The notes under the pieces are model-generated. The model was given only the letters and a program-made list of their open reading frames with translations. It made no database searches and was not told the DNA's origin. A DNA stretch of 64,000 nt from Nematopogon swammerdamellus (taxonomy: Eukaryota > Arthropoda > Insecta > Lepidoptera > Adelidae), in assembly GCA_946902875.1 (NCBI GenBank), contig OX336354.1:7165247-7229246 (forward strand). Reading direction: 5' to 3'. Each line of letters opens with the position of its first letter. Position 1 is the stretch's first letter. Positions 1 through 11,374 of the stretch are shown one piece after another. A program made the translations under genes and the position numbers.

Positions 1-353
1 TGAGCATGTATTGTCGTAAGTACAAAGTATCATTACGAGCAAAGAAATAAATATTAAGAAACGTCTTTGAGTCGTACACTGAATAGATATTACCTATTAT
101 CAATATTTGGTCGGCATGCGATTCATTTCTACATAGTTGCCAGGTTGGGGAAACATTTAATAAATTGCGAGATTTTGGGGGATGATAAAACGTAAAAAGC
201 TGAAGGCGATTTTACTGTGAACGATCAAAGGGTATAAATACAGGGTAGGGTATAAAAGCAGGTGCTCGGAGCTGTTCCAGGTCGTAGAACACGGACCACG
301 GGAACACAGTTCTTTTATAACGGAGCGCGAGCAGCCACTTCTTTCTTCTTAGA
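1..353. other. No gene seen; two TATA-like motifs
   Basis: No coding exon is recognisable. Two TATA-like strings lie close together, gtataaata at about 232-240 and tataaaagc at 251-259, followed by a GC-richer stretch. They could be a core promoter or part of an old repeat; nothing downstream on the plus strand looks like a gene that would use them. Confidence 0.3.
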
Positions 354-566
354 TACTGACATGGTTGGCTACAGCACCTACATCATCCGTGATGTCAGCC
401 CATAACACCAGGTGAACTAGGTGCCATGTCAGTGTTTCCCTTCGTTCATGTCGACTACACTGAACTGGACGTAAAACACGAACTATTTACATAGAGCCGT
501 TTCGACCGACGACGTTTCGTTCAGCACGGTGGTATCAGCCCGGCCGGGTGAACCCTACCACCTAGT
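354..566 (-). mobile_element. SINE-A fragment (body and tail only)
   Basis: Read on the minus strand this matches the body and tail of the SINE-A family also seen at 11375, 23767 and 54987. Shared blocks are the accctaccacctagta segment, the aactggacg block, the atcacggatg block and the end atgtcagt. The tRNA/5S head is missing, so the copy is 5' truncated. Confidence 0.7.
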
Positions 567-1638
567 ATATCACCTATTATATTTTCAAAAGATATTTGGG
601 CGAATTTTTACACGCACAGGGCGTGGCGTGAAATGTCATGGCTACGTAATGTTTTGCCATTCTTTAATAAATAATCTATGGTTCTTAGATTTTGTTAAAA
701 TATATAACTAGATATAATAATAAACATGCACTTTTTTGTCACCTCCTCGGCAGATATTGGACGCCCGTTCTAGGTGTATACACGATAGCGACTCAGACAG
801 AGTACCGAGTATCATTCATTATCGAACGTGCTCGAGTTATCGTCGCGTCGCTTTCCGGTTTCCTGTTTAAAGCTGGTTTTGAAATGACCTAAGTAAAAAA
901 GCGATAAATTGAAACAAAGACGAGCACACACAAATATCGCCCCTGTTGCAATATTCGATTTTATTCTCATTTTATTCATGTATGTATAGGTTCAATGTTT
1001 CTGACTGATATGGCATATCTGTTGGTCATTGATTTGTTGTAGTTGTAACCCTAATATCAATGCTGTACGTGAAACAAATAATAAAATGTAAGCACTATCA
1101 TGTAACCAGAATAACTTAGTAGGTACTAAGTTATTCTGGCCGACATGGTATTCGCAGCCCCCGTAAATATCCGAATGCCCGTGGGCGCCGCCGTCGGACT
1201 ACACCTCTGCGTTAGTCTGGCGCGCGCCATTTGTCGTGCTCCCAATAAAAAAAAAACTATCTGGAAAATAACACAGCAAGATTACTAAGCAAAATCTAAA
1301 ATATGGAAAGAGTCTTCCGCGACGTGTGTGCTCCATACTGCCTATTTATAGATAACGTGGGTGGCTTCAAACAATAGCCGTGTCAATAAATTAGACCTTT
1401 TGTCCGCCTTATAGCCGTCACATGCCGCCTGGTGGCGCGCGGTTTCGCGACGAGTGGTGTTATTGGCTGTGTCGGATGTTTCTACCGACGACTATTGGCC
1501 ACAGCCACCCGTGCCAGTTCTTTATAAAATAACACTTAGCTTAGCACTATCTGGCAAATAAAATAGGTATTACTATGTAACCAAAATATTTTCTTGCGAC
1601 GACAACGTTCGAAATTAAGTTGTTATTTATATCACTTG
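567..1638. other. Gene-free interval with one hairpin and a dispersed-repeat piece
   Basis: No gene is supported. The segment at about 1415-1545 (motifs attggctgtgtcgg and cgtgccagttctttataaaat) recurs in inverted orientation near 20150-20275 and in diverged form near 17655-17800, so it is a dispersed repeat of unknown class. The short open frames here lack any family signature. Confidence 0.4.
1106..1139. repeat. Short perfect hairpin
   Basis: Two 15 bp arms, CCAGAATAACTTAGT and its exact reverse complement, are separated by four bases. No T run follows and no gene ends nearby, so a transposon relic is likelier than a terminator. Confidence 0.6.
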
Positions 1639-1918
1639 AAGTCAAAGTCAAAGTCAAATATATTTATTTCAACGAGCATCAATTTGGATACAATGTATCT
1701 ATATGCTATAGAAATCGTCATTACAATTATTATTATTTATTTTTTTTTTTTTTTACAGTTCAGATTAAACACATATTGCATTACAATATTGTTGAAAAAT
1801 TAATTATAACAGAGTTTCCCAATAGAATTGAAAAACAAAATAGGTTACAATCACATACACAAGTTCCTAAAGTCAAAGGTTTAAAAAATTAACAATAAAG
1901 AAATAAAAATAAAACTAG

Positions 1919-4837
1919 TCAGTCTGGCAGTAAAAACGATAAATTAAAGAATTCATTTATCTTGTAAATGGGATGTTTCGTTAAGAACATTTTAATTGTA
2001 GATTTAAACAATTTTATGGGCATTGATTTAATTTCTGCGGGAATATGATTGTATAATTTAATTTTCATGAAATCTCCATGACGCATTGCAGATGTGAGTC
2101 TACATCGGGGGAGCTGAAGTAAACCTGCCGTCCTCGTATTATAACTATGTCGTTCGGAGTTTTTGGCATAGTTTGCAATATTTGTGTATATATATGTTAC
2201 ACAATCAAATACATATTGCCCCACTACTGTTAAAATTTCTGATGCAACAAACAGAGGACGACACGATACTCTTCTAGTCACTCCGTGCATTATCCGGAGA
2301 GCTCTTTTTTGTTTTATCAAAACTTTGTTTATTTCCACCGAATTTCCCCACACTAACAACCCATAAGTCATTCTTGCATGAAAGTAGGCATGATAGATCA
2401 TACGTAAAATTTTACTGTCAACGAGTGGTTTAATTTGCTTTAGTGCATAATTCGCCGAAGATAATTTCTTGCACACCAGCTCTATATGATCCCCCCATCT
2501 TAGGTTAGAATCTATGATTATCCCTAGAAATTTAGCACTACTTTTATCGAAAATGTTTGATGTTTCTAAAAATTTTTCTTTGCGTGTATAAAATTTCATT
2601 TTAACAGTTTTGTTTTTATTTAATGCAATACCATTACAGGAGAACCACTTTTCTACTTTTGAAATAACCAACAAAGCTTTGTTCGACAGCTCAGCGTTTT
2701 CTGCACCAGTGAGAGAAAAGTTCGTGTCGTCAGCAAAAAGCGTACTTTTACAAAAAGTGTCCGTTAGAGATGGTAGGTCATTAATGTAGATTATGAACAG
2801 CAAAGGTCCCAAGATGGATCCCTGTGGAACACCCATAGTGACTTTCTTCCAGTCGGATACACTAGAGCTCACGTGAACTCGTTGCTTGCGGTTTTCCAGG
2901 TATGACTCCATAATTTTATAAGCGCGCCCACGTATTCCATAATATTTCAACTTTGAGAGTAGAATATCATGGCGAACACAATCAAAAGCCTTGGACAGAT
3001 CGCAAAATATTCCACCCGCTTTCAGCGATTCATCCAAGGCTTTAAACACGTTTTCTACAAATTTATAAATTGCAAGTGTTGTAGAACGCTTTCTACGGAA
3101 TCCGAATTGATTGTCCGAAAGTATGTGATTTTTCTCAAAGAATTCAATAAATCTGTTTGATATTATAATTTCTAATAATTTTGATATTGTTGGCAGAAGG
3201 CTGATTGGTCTATAATTATTCATATCGGAGGTGGACCCTTTTTTCATAACGGGAACCACTTTTGCTAATTTTAAACATGATGGAAAGATACCCTCAATTA
3301 GCGCATTATTGAAAAGAGATAGTAGGGGTTGCATTAGTTCTGATTTACAAATTAACATTAGATGAGGAGAAATACCGTAAATGTCTTGGCTATGTTTGTT
3401 TTTAATTTTTCTGAACGCTTTTAATAACTCATTCTCAGTTATTGGAAGGAGATTTATGGATTGATCACTCTCTCGTACATTGAGTTTTAAGAATTCAATT
3501 GAATTAGCAATATTTGAATCTGTATTTATACATGTCAATTTAGGCGCATTAATAAAGAAATTGTTAAAGTTACGCGCGATATCAAGTTCTTTCGTAAAAA
3601 CCTTTCCATTTATTTTTATTTCTTTTATTTCATTAAAAGAAGACTTGGGGTTTATTTCTTTCCTTATTATATTCCATACACATTTAACCTTATTATGTGA
3701 ACCCTTTATTTTGAGACCGTTATACTTCCGCTTAGCACAATTTATTACTTTCCTGTATATATATTTATATTTCTTTATGTATTCTCTTAATGCATGGTCT
3801 TTATTTAGTTTCATAGCATGGTGTAAGTCTTTTAGTTTAGCTGCTGATACTATAATTCCTGGAGTTATCCACTTTTTATCAGGTACATTTGGTTTCGATC
3901 TCATGTTTTTAATTGGAAATGTATTATTAAATAAAGTTAAAAAAATATCCATAAATATCTGCGCTAATTCATTCGCATCGTCTACTACATAAGGAGTTTC
4001 CCAGTTAAACTTTGCTAACTTGTCTTTAAACAATGCTAACTCAGATCCAGTAAACTTTCTTTGCTGTACAAATTTGGCGGTATTTTTACCATTTATAATG
4101 TAATCGAATTGAAAGTAAAGGCACTCATGATCAGATATAGCATTGCTCACCACATTGGCACTATAGTGTGATAAATTTATATTTGTAATTATATTATCGA
4201 TACATGTACTGCAATCGCTAGAAATTCTAGTAGGAGACTTAACAACTAGGTGACAATCATTTTCAAGCAATATCTCGCTCAATTCAGTGTTTCTTTTATT
4301 TATTTTCAGGGAATCTACATTTAAATCAGCGGCTATTACGATTTGTTTTCGTTCTTTGCATATTGTGTGAAGTGCTCTGCTTATTATTTTTAAGAAATTG
4401 TCAAAGGAACCATTATCGGAACGGTATATGCATAAAACTACTGTTTTAGAAATTGTGAGTTCTACTGCAGAGATCTCACAATCCAATTCTTTCGACATAC
4501 CAACTAGATCTACCCTTTCACGGAATTCTATACCATTTCTCAAGTATATTACAGTTCCACCATGAACATGTTTAGATCTGCAAAAATTGCTTGCTAGAAC
4601 ATAACCATCAAAATTTATGGATTTTATTTGATTGGAGTATGCCCAGGTTTCAGTAAAACACAGTAATTGAGGATGGACATTTTGCATGAATATTTCTAAT
4701 TCGCCTACTTTCTTTGAAATACTTCTAACGTTTTGATAAAATAACTGCCATTGCATTTTCGCCTCAGCTTGCTTATATACTATACAGCTAGTTAAAGGGC
4801 TTGTTTCATTATTATATATTACATTAGACTTAACCAT
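1919..4837 (-). CDS. LINE ORF2: endonuclease-reverse transcriptase, 972 aa
   Basis: This encodes the enzyme that nicks target DNA and copies the element's RNA at the nick. Residues about 30-240 are an APE-type endonuclease: QNVRSI near 35-40, the catalytic-type FTETW (Glu63), YRSDNG near 138, ADLNVD near 170 and SDH near 235-237. Reverse transcriptase blocks follow: YRPISLLPTISKLLE near 542, QFGFRRKRST near 577, FCDLSKAFDCVRHD near 611, GVPQGSILGPLLF near 669 and the catalytic FADD at 701-704. A C-terminal region with LLVWGNS follows. No stop or frameshift interrupts 972 codons, and the ATG at 4837 is genuine. FADD with an APE endonuclease and no RNase H fits the CR1/Jockey group; the exact clade was not determined. 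Confidence 0.93.
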   Translation of the reverse strand: MVKSNVIYNNETSPLTSCIVYKQAEAKMQWQLFYQNVRSISKKVGELEIFMQNVHPQLLCFTETWAYSNQIKSINFDGYVLASNFCRSKHVHGGTVIYLRNGIEFRERVDLVGMSKELDCEISAVELTISKTVVLCIYRSDNGSFDNFLKIISRALHTICKERKQIVIAADLNVDSLKINKRNTELSEILLENDCHLVVKSPTRISSDCSTCIDNIITNINLSHYSANVVSNAISDHECLYFQFDYIINGKNTAKFVQQRKFTGSELALFKDKLAKFNWETPYVVDDANELAQIFMDIFLTLFNNTFPIKNMRSKPNVPDKKWITPGIIVSAAKLKDLHHAMKLNKDHALREYIKKYKYIYRKVINCAKRKYNGLKIKGSHNKVKCVWNIIRKEINPKSSFNEIKEIKINGKVFTKELDIARNFNNFFINAPKLTCINTDSNIANSIEFLKLNVRESDQSINLLPITENELLKAFRKIKNKHSQDIYGISPHLMLICKSELMQPLLSLFNNALIEGIFPSCLKLAKVVPVMKKGSTSDMNNYRPISLLPTISKLLEIIISNRFIEFFEKNHILSDNQFGFRRKRSTTLAIYKFVENVFKALDESLKAGGIFCDLSKAFDCVRHDILLSKLKYYGIRGRAYKIMESYLENRKQRVHVSSSVSDWKKVTMGVPQGSILGPLLFIIYINDLPSLTDTFCKSTLFADDTNFSLTGAENAELSNKALLVISKVEKWFSCNGIALNKNKTVKMKFYTRKEKFLETSNIFDKSSAKFLGIIIDSNLRWGDHIELVCKKLSSANYALKQIKPLVDSKILRMIYHAYFHARMTYGLLVWGNSVEINKVLIKQKRALRIMHGVTRRVSCRPLFVASEILTVVGQYVFDCVTYIYTNIANYAKNSERHSYNTRTAGLLQLPRCRLTSAMRHGDFMKIKLYNHIPAEIKSMPIKLFKSTIKMFLTKHPIYKINEFFNLSFLLPD

Positions 4838-4875
4838 ATACTTAGAGCTAATATCACAGAGAACCTTACCTAATT

Positions 4876-5499
4876 TTAGTCGACCTGAATCGGGTGGGTC
4901 ATTCGTTCTAAAAAATATTTGTCATCCTGGACACAAAGTCTCAGATTTGTCATACTTATGGTCCTATTAGTGTGTAGAATTTGACTACACAAATGAGAGT
5001 TCACCCTATATTTCGTTTCAGTATTTAAATAGTAGCAGGTTTCGGTATTATTTATTTCTATGTAAACAGATCCAAAAGACTTTTTTAGTCGTCGAAGTAC
5101 TTCAGCGTTTACCAGCCTTATATTCTTGTTGATGATGATTGTTTGCATGTTATTAAATTTGTTGCTTACATACATCATTGAGCTAATAAAAACAGTGATT
5201 CCATGTTGATTACACATTTGGAGAATGTAGTCTATACATTTTAGATATTTCCTCACATCTCGGTTCGAACTGCTCTCTCCGGCTATGACAACGAGGATGT
5301 CGTCTTCACGTAGAGATTTTATTTGGGTTGATAAGTTTTTCACCACCTCATTAAGAGAAGCATTTGGTTTACATACGCTAGAAACATTAAATTCATTATC
5401 AAGATGTGAGAAAATATTTTTTGCATAGTAATCACCCAGGATTAACATATTTCTTTTTTTTAATACACTTTTCGATTTCTCAGTAGATGTGTCATACAT
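4876..5499 (-). CDS. LINE ORF1-like protein with SGNH/esterase-like fold, possibly 5' incomplete
   Basis: This is the first open frame of the LINE, ending 38 nt before ORF2. The first in-frame ATG is at 5499 (about 207 codons), but the frame stays open upstream to about 5620 with no ATG, so the N-terminus may be lost. Resemblance to the SGNH hydrolase domain of insect LINE ORF1 proteins rests on MLILGDYYA near the start, DDILVVIAGESSSNRD in the middle, and alternating strand and helix character. The usual GDS nucleophile motif reads GDY, so esterase activity is doubtful. No CCHC zinc knuckle or coiled coil is seen. Confidence 0.6.
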   Translation of the reverse strand: MYDTSTEKSKSVLKKRNMLILGDYYAKNIFSHLDNEFNVSSVCKPNASLNEVVKNLSTQIKSLREDDILVVIAGESSSNRDVRKYLKCIDYILQMCNQHGITVFISSMMYVSNKFNNMQTIIINKNIRLVNAEVLRRLKKSFGSVYIEINNTETCYYLNTETKYRVNSHLCSQILHTNRTISMTNLRLCVQDDKYFLERMTHPIQVD

Positions 5500-5620
5500 T
5501 ACGGTGGCACAGTCAGGCGCGGTCAAGGCAACGGCGTCTGTTAATATATTTTTAAATTTTAGTGTTGTTGTTGGAGTGTGGCCAGAACGAAGAATTACGA
5601 AAGAAACTGTAGTAAGTACT

Positions 5621-6486
5621 ACCTAGTTGTATAGGCGCTTGCTCTCAGCTTTCACAAAGCGTTGTGAGGGGATGGACAAGGCAGGTAAGTTCCGACCACA
5701 GATATATATTTTCTGTGGCTATCGCACCTATTCACCTATCTATAATAATTAAAAATATACTAATTAAAATAGAGGATTCCACAGTTTTAGTAACACTGTG
5801 AGCCAGGGATATATTAATTATGTAGGTAGATACCATGGGGCTGCTATAATTGTTTTTTGTTCACAGACGAAAGGACACTTTATTAAGTATAGAGTACCTT
5901 TTTACAGGGTTGATGAAAAAACCATTTTTTGGTAGAATCTCTCTTCGGTTTTGAATATGCCGGCGCCGTCTTCCAGGCTGATTTCTCTTTTTCATCTACT
6001 TGTGCCTCTAATTCTTGAGGAAACCGATCTTATTTAACGAAAATCTGAACCTTTGTTTAATAAGCTGGTACAATTATTGCTTAAATGTACCTACTTACAG
6101 TTCTTTGAGCCTTAAACGCAAATAAATATATTTTATACGTCACGAATCATGATGTGAACACAAGAGACGTGTCTGCGTGGCACCTAGTTCCTGCAGGACA
6201 GCAATAGGGTGACAGCTTAGATTATGAAGTCAACCGAACCGTGTCAGGTACCTACATACAAATATCTCATGTCCATGTCAGACGCAATCGTTATAAATAT
6301 TATTTCCGAATAAATAGATAAGAGAGTTAGAAATTATTCAAATAGTGTACTTACAAGAAGAGTTTAGTATTGAGGGCAGTCAACTTGGCCCGACGAAGAC
6401 GTCCGACGTCTCGCGTGCGCAGTGGAGAGATTATGTATGGCACGTGCGCGTGCGTGCGCGCAGCTCGGCCACGTCACGTGGCTTGC
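5621..6486. other. Gene-free interval
   Basis: AT-rich sequence with no exon, RNA gene or clear repeat boundary that I can support. Confidence 0.4.
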
Positions 6487-6626
6487 ACAACGGAGCGACG
6501 AGTCCTTCATCGCAGGAGAGTTTTGCTGCAGCTGCGACGGACGGCACTATGCGAGTTTTCTCCCCAAACAGAGATTATTAACCTGTTTTGGTGGTTTAAA
6601 AAAAAAATTACCAGGGTTAAATTACA

Positions 6627-6654
6627 GAAGATGCGTCGCTAGCGACGCATCTTC
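6627..6654. repeat. Perfect 28 bp palindrome
   Basis: GAAGATGCGTCGCT is followed at once by its exact reverse complement, with no spacer. It lies near the centre of the foldback element and 17 bp before a CCTAA run. Confidence 0.9.
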
Positions 6655-6671
6655 TTTCACGCTCTTCACGC

Positions 6672-6694
6672 AACCTAACCTAACCTAACCTAAC
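6672..6694 (-). repeat. Interstitial insect telomere repeat, four CCTAA units
   Basis: Four uninterrupted CCTAA units (6674-6693), preceded by a partial unit, equal (TTAGG)4 on the minus strand, the canonical insect telomere unit. The run is too short to be a telomere end. Confidence 0.85.
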
Positions 6695-6802
6695 GTTGAG
6701 GCGGTGCATGTAGTTTTTGTTAAACTCCTATAGTGCAGTTTGGCTGCTACCACAGCCGCTGCGTCAAAGCTCTCCTGCGATGAAGGAATCGTAACGGAGC
6801 GT

Positions 6803-8387
6803 GCATCGCGTACTTGCTCTATCCGAGTCAAACAAATGCTCGTAGACCACCCACGTAGACGTATAATAGATCTTCGAAATCCAGCCGAAGACCATAAAAA
6901 CATTAACTCATCGTTACCGGTCAGATTAGCCAAGTGTTCTTATGTATTCTGTCGTAAAGGTCAGTTTAGCATGATTAAAAAATATTCCCCTGCAAAACAA
7001 CCATGCTCAAGCTCAAGCTCAAGCGTTTTGTGCTCTGCTACATTAATTTCATTAAACTTCTGTGTGATTTTGAATTTCTTCCTTTCAAATATACGTACGC
7101 GATGACGTTTGATTGAATCGGAGATGTTAATCTGTACGAAAGCTTTTTTTATTCTATAAACAACTGGATAGGTCATAGGTCTCCCCAAAAGTCCTATGGA
7201 AAATCAGACGCAGTCAACAACACCTCTCATCGCGAAAATAAAAAGAACACGGAATTGCGTTTCTTCTTGTTTGTCACAGACAGACCACCTAACCGATAGC
7301 ACAGATTAGAAAAGAGTACTGCCGATAGTTGATCTGTGTTGTTTGTGATATGAACGAGACGCCACACCTACAGAGTGCGCAGACACAGAGACCTTGACCA
7401 ATAATAATACGTAACCCGTTGGTTGAGTATGTGTGCCTGGTTGGCACTTGTGTAAAGTTACGTATGTTAAGGCGGATATTCTTGTTGAAACGTGTGTTTT
7501 TCTTTGCGATTCATCGTAAAACACACCCACCTATTACGTTAAAATAGTTAACGTATGGCCGTTGTTGCCGTCGCTCGTTGCCTATACAAAGCTTTATGCC
7601 AATTTGCCAGACAACTTTTATTATCTACTCTTGGCTTCCAATTTCGTTCTCACCTATTGTTTAGATCATTTTCGGAGATCAAAAACTGTTTCTAGCATTT
7701 ATTTATTTATTAACATTTTTAACACCGTCGTCGGTTTCAAGTACATTTTATGCATGGTCACATTTTCATCTATGTCCTATTTCGTCTATATCCTCTGTGC
7801 ATGCGTCTTTAAGCGCCTTAACACGTGCGAAATAGAGAAGACCGCGGGAATGCTAACTGTGTTATGCAAGCAACACTGAAAGAAGACCTAGGCATTGGTT
7901 TCTTGCAAACACGTATTTCTATTACTGGATGACGACAAAGACACGGACGAAGGCCGCATCCGTGAGATAGATAGATTCTAAAAAAAAAAAAACATCAGCT
8001 ATCAATTGCTAATAGACAATAGCTGCGCTAGACTGGAGAGCAATTAGTTCAATTGAGAGAGGTACAAAGGAGCACACTGTGTTCTCAACTCGAATAGACG
8101 TGACTTGGTGATAGCAAGCAAAGAGGTTCGTTCGGGTGATTAGGACGGTAGCCTCTTCCTTCTGTACGTTTTAAAATATTTTTAATCATATTTTGATGGT
8201 GCCAGCCAATATCGAATTGTTACAACCTTGTTCACCGTAAGGAGAACCGCGTAACGCGAACAGTAGGGTAGGTTAGGCTATACAGTAGGTAGGCTATGCA
8301 GTTTGTTGGTGTAGGTAAGACATAAGATATAATTTACTTTTTGTGTTTGACTGACAGCTGTCATATGTAGTTCTCGCCATGACGAGA
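6803..8387. other. Gene-free interval
   Basis: No exon or RNA gene is recognised. Only low-complexity pieces stand out, for example three CTCAAG units near 7006 and an A run at 7980-7992. Confidence 0.35.
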
Positions 8388-8503
8388 AGTTTTAAAACTG
8401 GGCCATGCGTGTTGTTGCCTCTAGCAATATGTCTTTGTCTAACTCTTATCCCTGGAGACGTCAAGCGATATCACGCACGCACGACCCAGTTCTAAAAGGT
8501 AAT
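8388..8503. repeat. Short inverted-repeat element
   Basis: AAAACTGGGCCATGCGTG near the start and CACGCACGACCCAGTTCTAAAA at the end form imperfect terminal inverted repeats about 110 bp apart, the layout of a tiny non-autonomous DNA element. Confidence 0.5.
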
Positions 8504-8901
8504 GTTCTATTGTGATTTGAAAAGATGGCGATCACTCAGAACTGCTGTTCCCTTCTGAATAGACCCAACTCAATATTTTTATTTTGACAGTATCACCCCG
8601 TGACCCTAGTCACATGATGTGAGGCAAGCGTCTAGCAGTTTGATATTGAGCCAATATGAATCTGGGATGTAGGTAGTTCTATTTGGACGCAGCACCCTGC
8701 CAAACATACTAACGTGGGCCAGAAACCTAAATAAGTCATGTTTCAAGAACCTGACATAACCATAACTTATTAAATATGAGCACGAGGATGCTGATTGATT
8801 CGACTTTACTGAAACTACCTTCTTAAAATCTTGGAATGTACCTACTTAACTTCTTTCCTAATCACACGAGCTTTAAATTCTTTTTACAAGCTTTTTATAT
8901 A

Positions 8902-9026
8902 CTAGCTTTTGCCGGCGGCTCCGCTTGCGTGATTTTTTTATTTGTTTATTTTTTGTCAGAAACCTTTGCAGGCGCGCGTACAGCAACCCACCAAAGTCGT
9001 ATCGTAATCGGATGAATGGTTTAAGA
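8902..9026 (+). repeat. Dispersed lepidopteran repeat, start tagcttttgccggcggc
   Basis: It begins actagcttttgccggcggct and runs to a cgtaatcggatgaatggtttaag segment. The same start and similar inner wording (tcgaattcggatgttcggtttaag) recur at 43489-43775, and the start alone near 43893. The start matches a very common lepidopteran repeat that I remember as Lep1/Helitron-like; that class is from memory. Confidence 0.45.
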
Positions 9027-9377
9027 ACGTATAGAAGAAGAACGAAGAAATATTATTTTTTTATAATACGAGTATTAGAAGATATTACAACATTAAAAAC
9101 TTTCACGTCATTATGTACGTCATTTCAAAGAAATCGGTACATAGTAGAGTTCACTGCAGTGCGAACTGTTTTATGCCTGACGACTAGGCGAACACAATAT
9201 GGGGAGACATACAGGCATTCATCACGAGGCCAAGTCAATATTACAAACCGCAACCATTGTGTGGCTGTCCGCTGTTTACCTATGAATTGAATACTTTTTA
9301 TTGTAGTGGTACCTCAGGACTTGCATTACCTGTCAAAGAACAAAGGATAGGTTCGTTCTAATAGTGACACTCAATTT

Positions 9378-9602
9378 GTATGAGGCGGAGTAGAGCGAAG
9401 AGAAAATCGGAGCGAATTTTCCAGTAATGAACGTCCACTGATGCTGTGCAGAGTGGAGTCAAGCATCGAAGAACAGGTCGCTATAGTAGACGCGACTGCT
9501 GCCCGATTTCTTCCTTGCCCTGAAAATGAGCGGAGCGAAAATAGTTGGATCGATTGGTAAATTTGTACTAAGCTCTTCTGCCTTCCGCCTCAATGGAGAG
9601 TC
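9378..9602. repeat. Inverted-repeat element of about 220 bp
   Basis: The left end (gaggcggagtagagcgaagag) and the right end (ctcttctgccttccgcctc) are inverted relatives, and inner segments such as ggagcgaatttt / gagcggagcgaaaat also pair. No coding capacity. Confidence 0.5.
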
Positions 9603-11374
9603 GTCTGTCTATATTTTAGATTCATTTTTAAGTAAAGACATTTTAATTTGAACTTACTCTGATTTGCAGATAGGCAGGCATAACAGTATGTGAAAAGACA
9701 TAGATAAGTATGTGGAATGAAGTAAATTACAAATTTACGTAACCTAACCGCTTCGTTCGCACTTCGCTTAGTAAAACAACCCTTCTCAGGCCACAACCGC
9801 AGGCAGATGCTCACTAAGATTGCTCTTGTAAACCTGGTAAATCCTTTTTGTCTCGGCTGGCAGGAGATAAAATTAATTGTTTTCTCAGACGTTCGTCTGC
9901 GAGCCTGGTATTTTGTTGCGTAATTATTTCATTTTGTTAATGACATAAAAGTAGTTTATTATTTTGTCTTTTTGTAGTTTTGCTATGCTCGGCTAGTCAA
10001 GAAAATTCGTTCACTTTGGGCAGAGCGACTCTCTCTGTTCAGATGCCAGTTCGTCTAGCTAGTCACATCACGCCCACACAGTCTATTAGTAAAATGGTAC
10101 GCGCTTCCTGATCTAGGCGCGCTGGCGGGTCCGCGCCATAACGAACCCCACTTCCGTGGATATTGTCAATGCCATCTTCGAGCGTTCTTGCTCGAATCTC
10201 GCTGAAAATTTTACATTTTGACAACGTGATTGTGAAAAGCTTGCACAATATCTTATACCGAGCCACCCGCGTGCACCAGGGCATCTGTACTTCAGATCAT
10301 TCATGAATTAGTTTGTATGAAAACTGTATTTTTAATTTCTGCTGAATTCTGAAAAATTGACGTACACTTTGTGTTCCCATTTATTCCACGAATCTACTCC
10401 CAAAGTTTATGTAATGTATGACTGCTGCAACATGTTGTATTGTACCTATATGAATTTAAGACATCTGAATCCAGCTAGAACGCAGGATACAAATAAATAA
10501 CATAGCGATTGCAATGCAAAGTGCATGCAAGATTTGAGGAAGTGTGTGCTGCACGCTGGTGAAACTACGCATTTAACCTACCATCATCATATTCATTGGC
10601 GTTTCAATTTGTAAGTAAAAAAACATTAAACATGAAATGTTTTGCCAATTTATTTCAGGTTATTACGAAACAATAATAATAATGAGAACATTGATGACGA
10701 AATAATATTATGTTGCAATATCTATTATATCTAGTACTAAATAGTGAAAATGTAAGTTGGTCTTTTCAGTGTGCTTTGGTTCTTTAGTTAAAACTTGTTC
10801 GGGAACTTATTTCAGATCCAAACCGTTTTGCGTTCGCAAAGTTTCAAAACTTTCCCAATGTTCCGAGAAAGTTAAGCAATCTTCTGCCTTTTCTATTAGC
10901 AGCGAGAAGCGTCCTTTAGGGTGGCTTAGATCTGGGAAGGAAATATCAATTTACAAAGCTTTGGTTTAAAAGAAACTATCTATATAAGTTCGAATTTACG
11001 AGAAACCTACAAGAAACAACAGAAAAGCTCTGTTCTCAACGATTGTACCATATTCGTGCCATGCTTCGCCAAGCTGCTGCCGATACAATATTATGTTTAC
11101 TATTGCAAATGTAGATCAGAATTTCTATACTTCTGCAGTGCCTATTGAAAAAAAGTAAATACATACTGTGTTTAAGACTCGTTATTTGCCGCGCATATTT
11201 TTATTATTCATGAACAGAATATCATTTGCACGCGAATTATACCGCATCGATTTATGTATTCTACCTACACGCATGTACTTCATTATATATAACAATAACC
11301 TTCTTCAATAACCGTTTGCTAAATTAATTATTACCTGTACCTATAAACGGAGTGTCTGTTAAGTATTGTTTTGT
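9603..11374. other. Gene-free interval
   Basis: No supported gene. The open frames near 10063-10304 (minus) and 10757-10969 (plus) have no recognisable domain or flanking splice signals. Confidence 0.35.

Larger units (their letters stand above)
1639..5620 (-). mobile_element. CR1/Jockey-group LINE, nearly full length, intact ORF2
   Basis: A minus-strand non-LTR retrotransposon. In element order it has an esterase-like ORF1 (ATG at 5499, frame open from about 5620), a 38 nt gap, an intact endonuclease-reverse transcriptase ORF2 (4837-1919), a 3' untranslated region of about 280 bp, and a 3' end made of tandem GTCAAA units (plus-strand reading, 1639-1658). Ending in a short tandem repeat instead of poly-A is characteristic of CR1-group LINEs. 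The 5' end is uncertain because ORF1 has no early ATG, so the copy may be slightly 5' truncated. I did not find a clear target duplication. Confidence 0.8.
6487..6802. repeat. Foldback element with inverted arms
   Basis: The left arm at 6489-6560 (core ccttcatcgcaggagag) and the right arm at about 6725-6802 (the same core inverted, ctctcctgcgatgaagg) are imperfect inverted copies with matching flanks (gcactatgcgag and ctcctatagtgc). The centre contains a perfect 28 bp palindrome and a telomere-type run. No coding capacity is seen. Best read as a non-autonomous foldback DNA element. Confidence 0.6.

Noticed and set aside
231..259. Twin TATA motifs as a promoter
   Set aside because: No gene, open frame or transposon start follows in a sensible position, so only noted in the interval description.
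1620..1892. Plus-strand 90-codon frame rich in Tyr and Phe
   Set aside because: It is the antisense of the LINE 3' untranslated region and its GTCAAA repeats.
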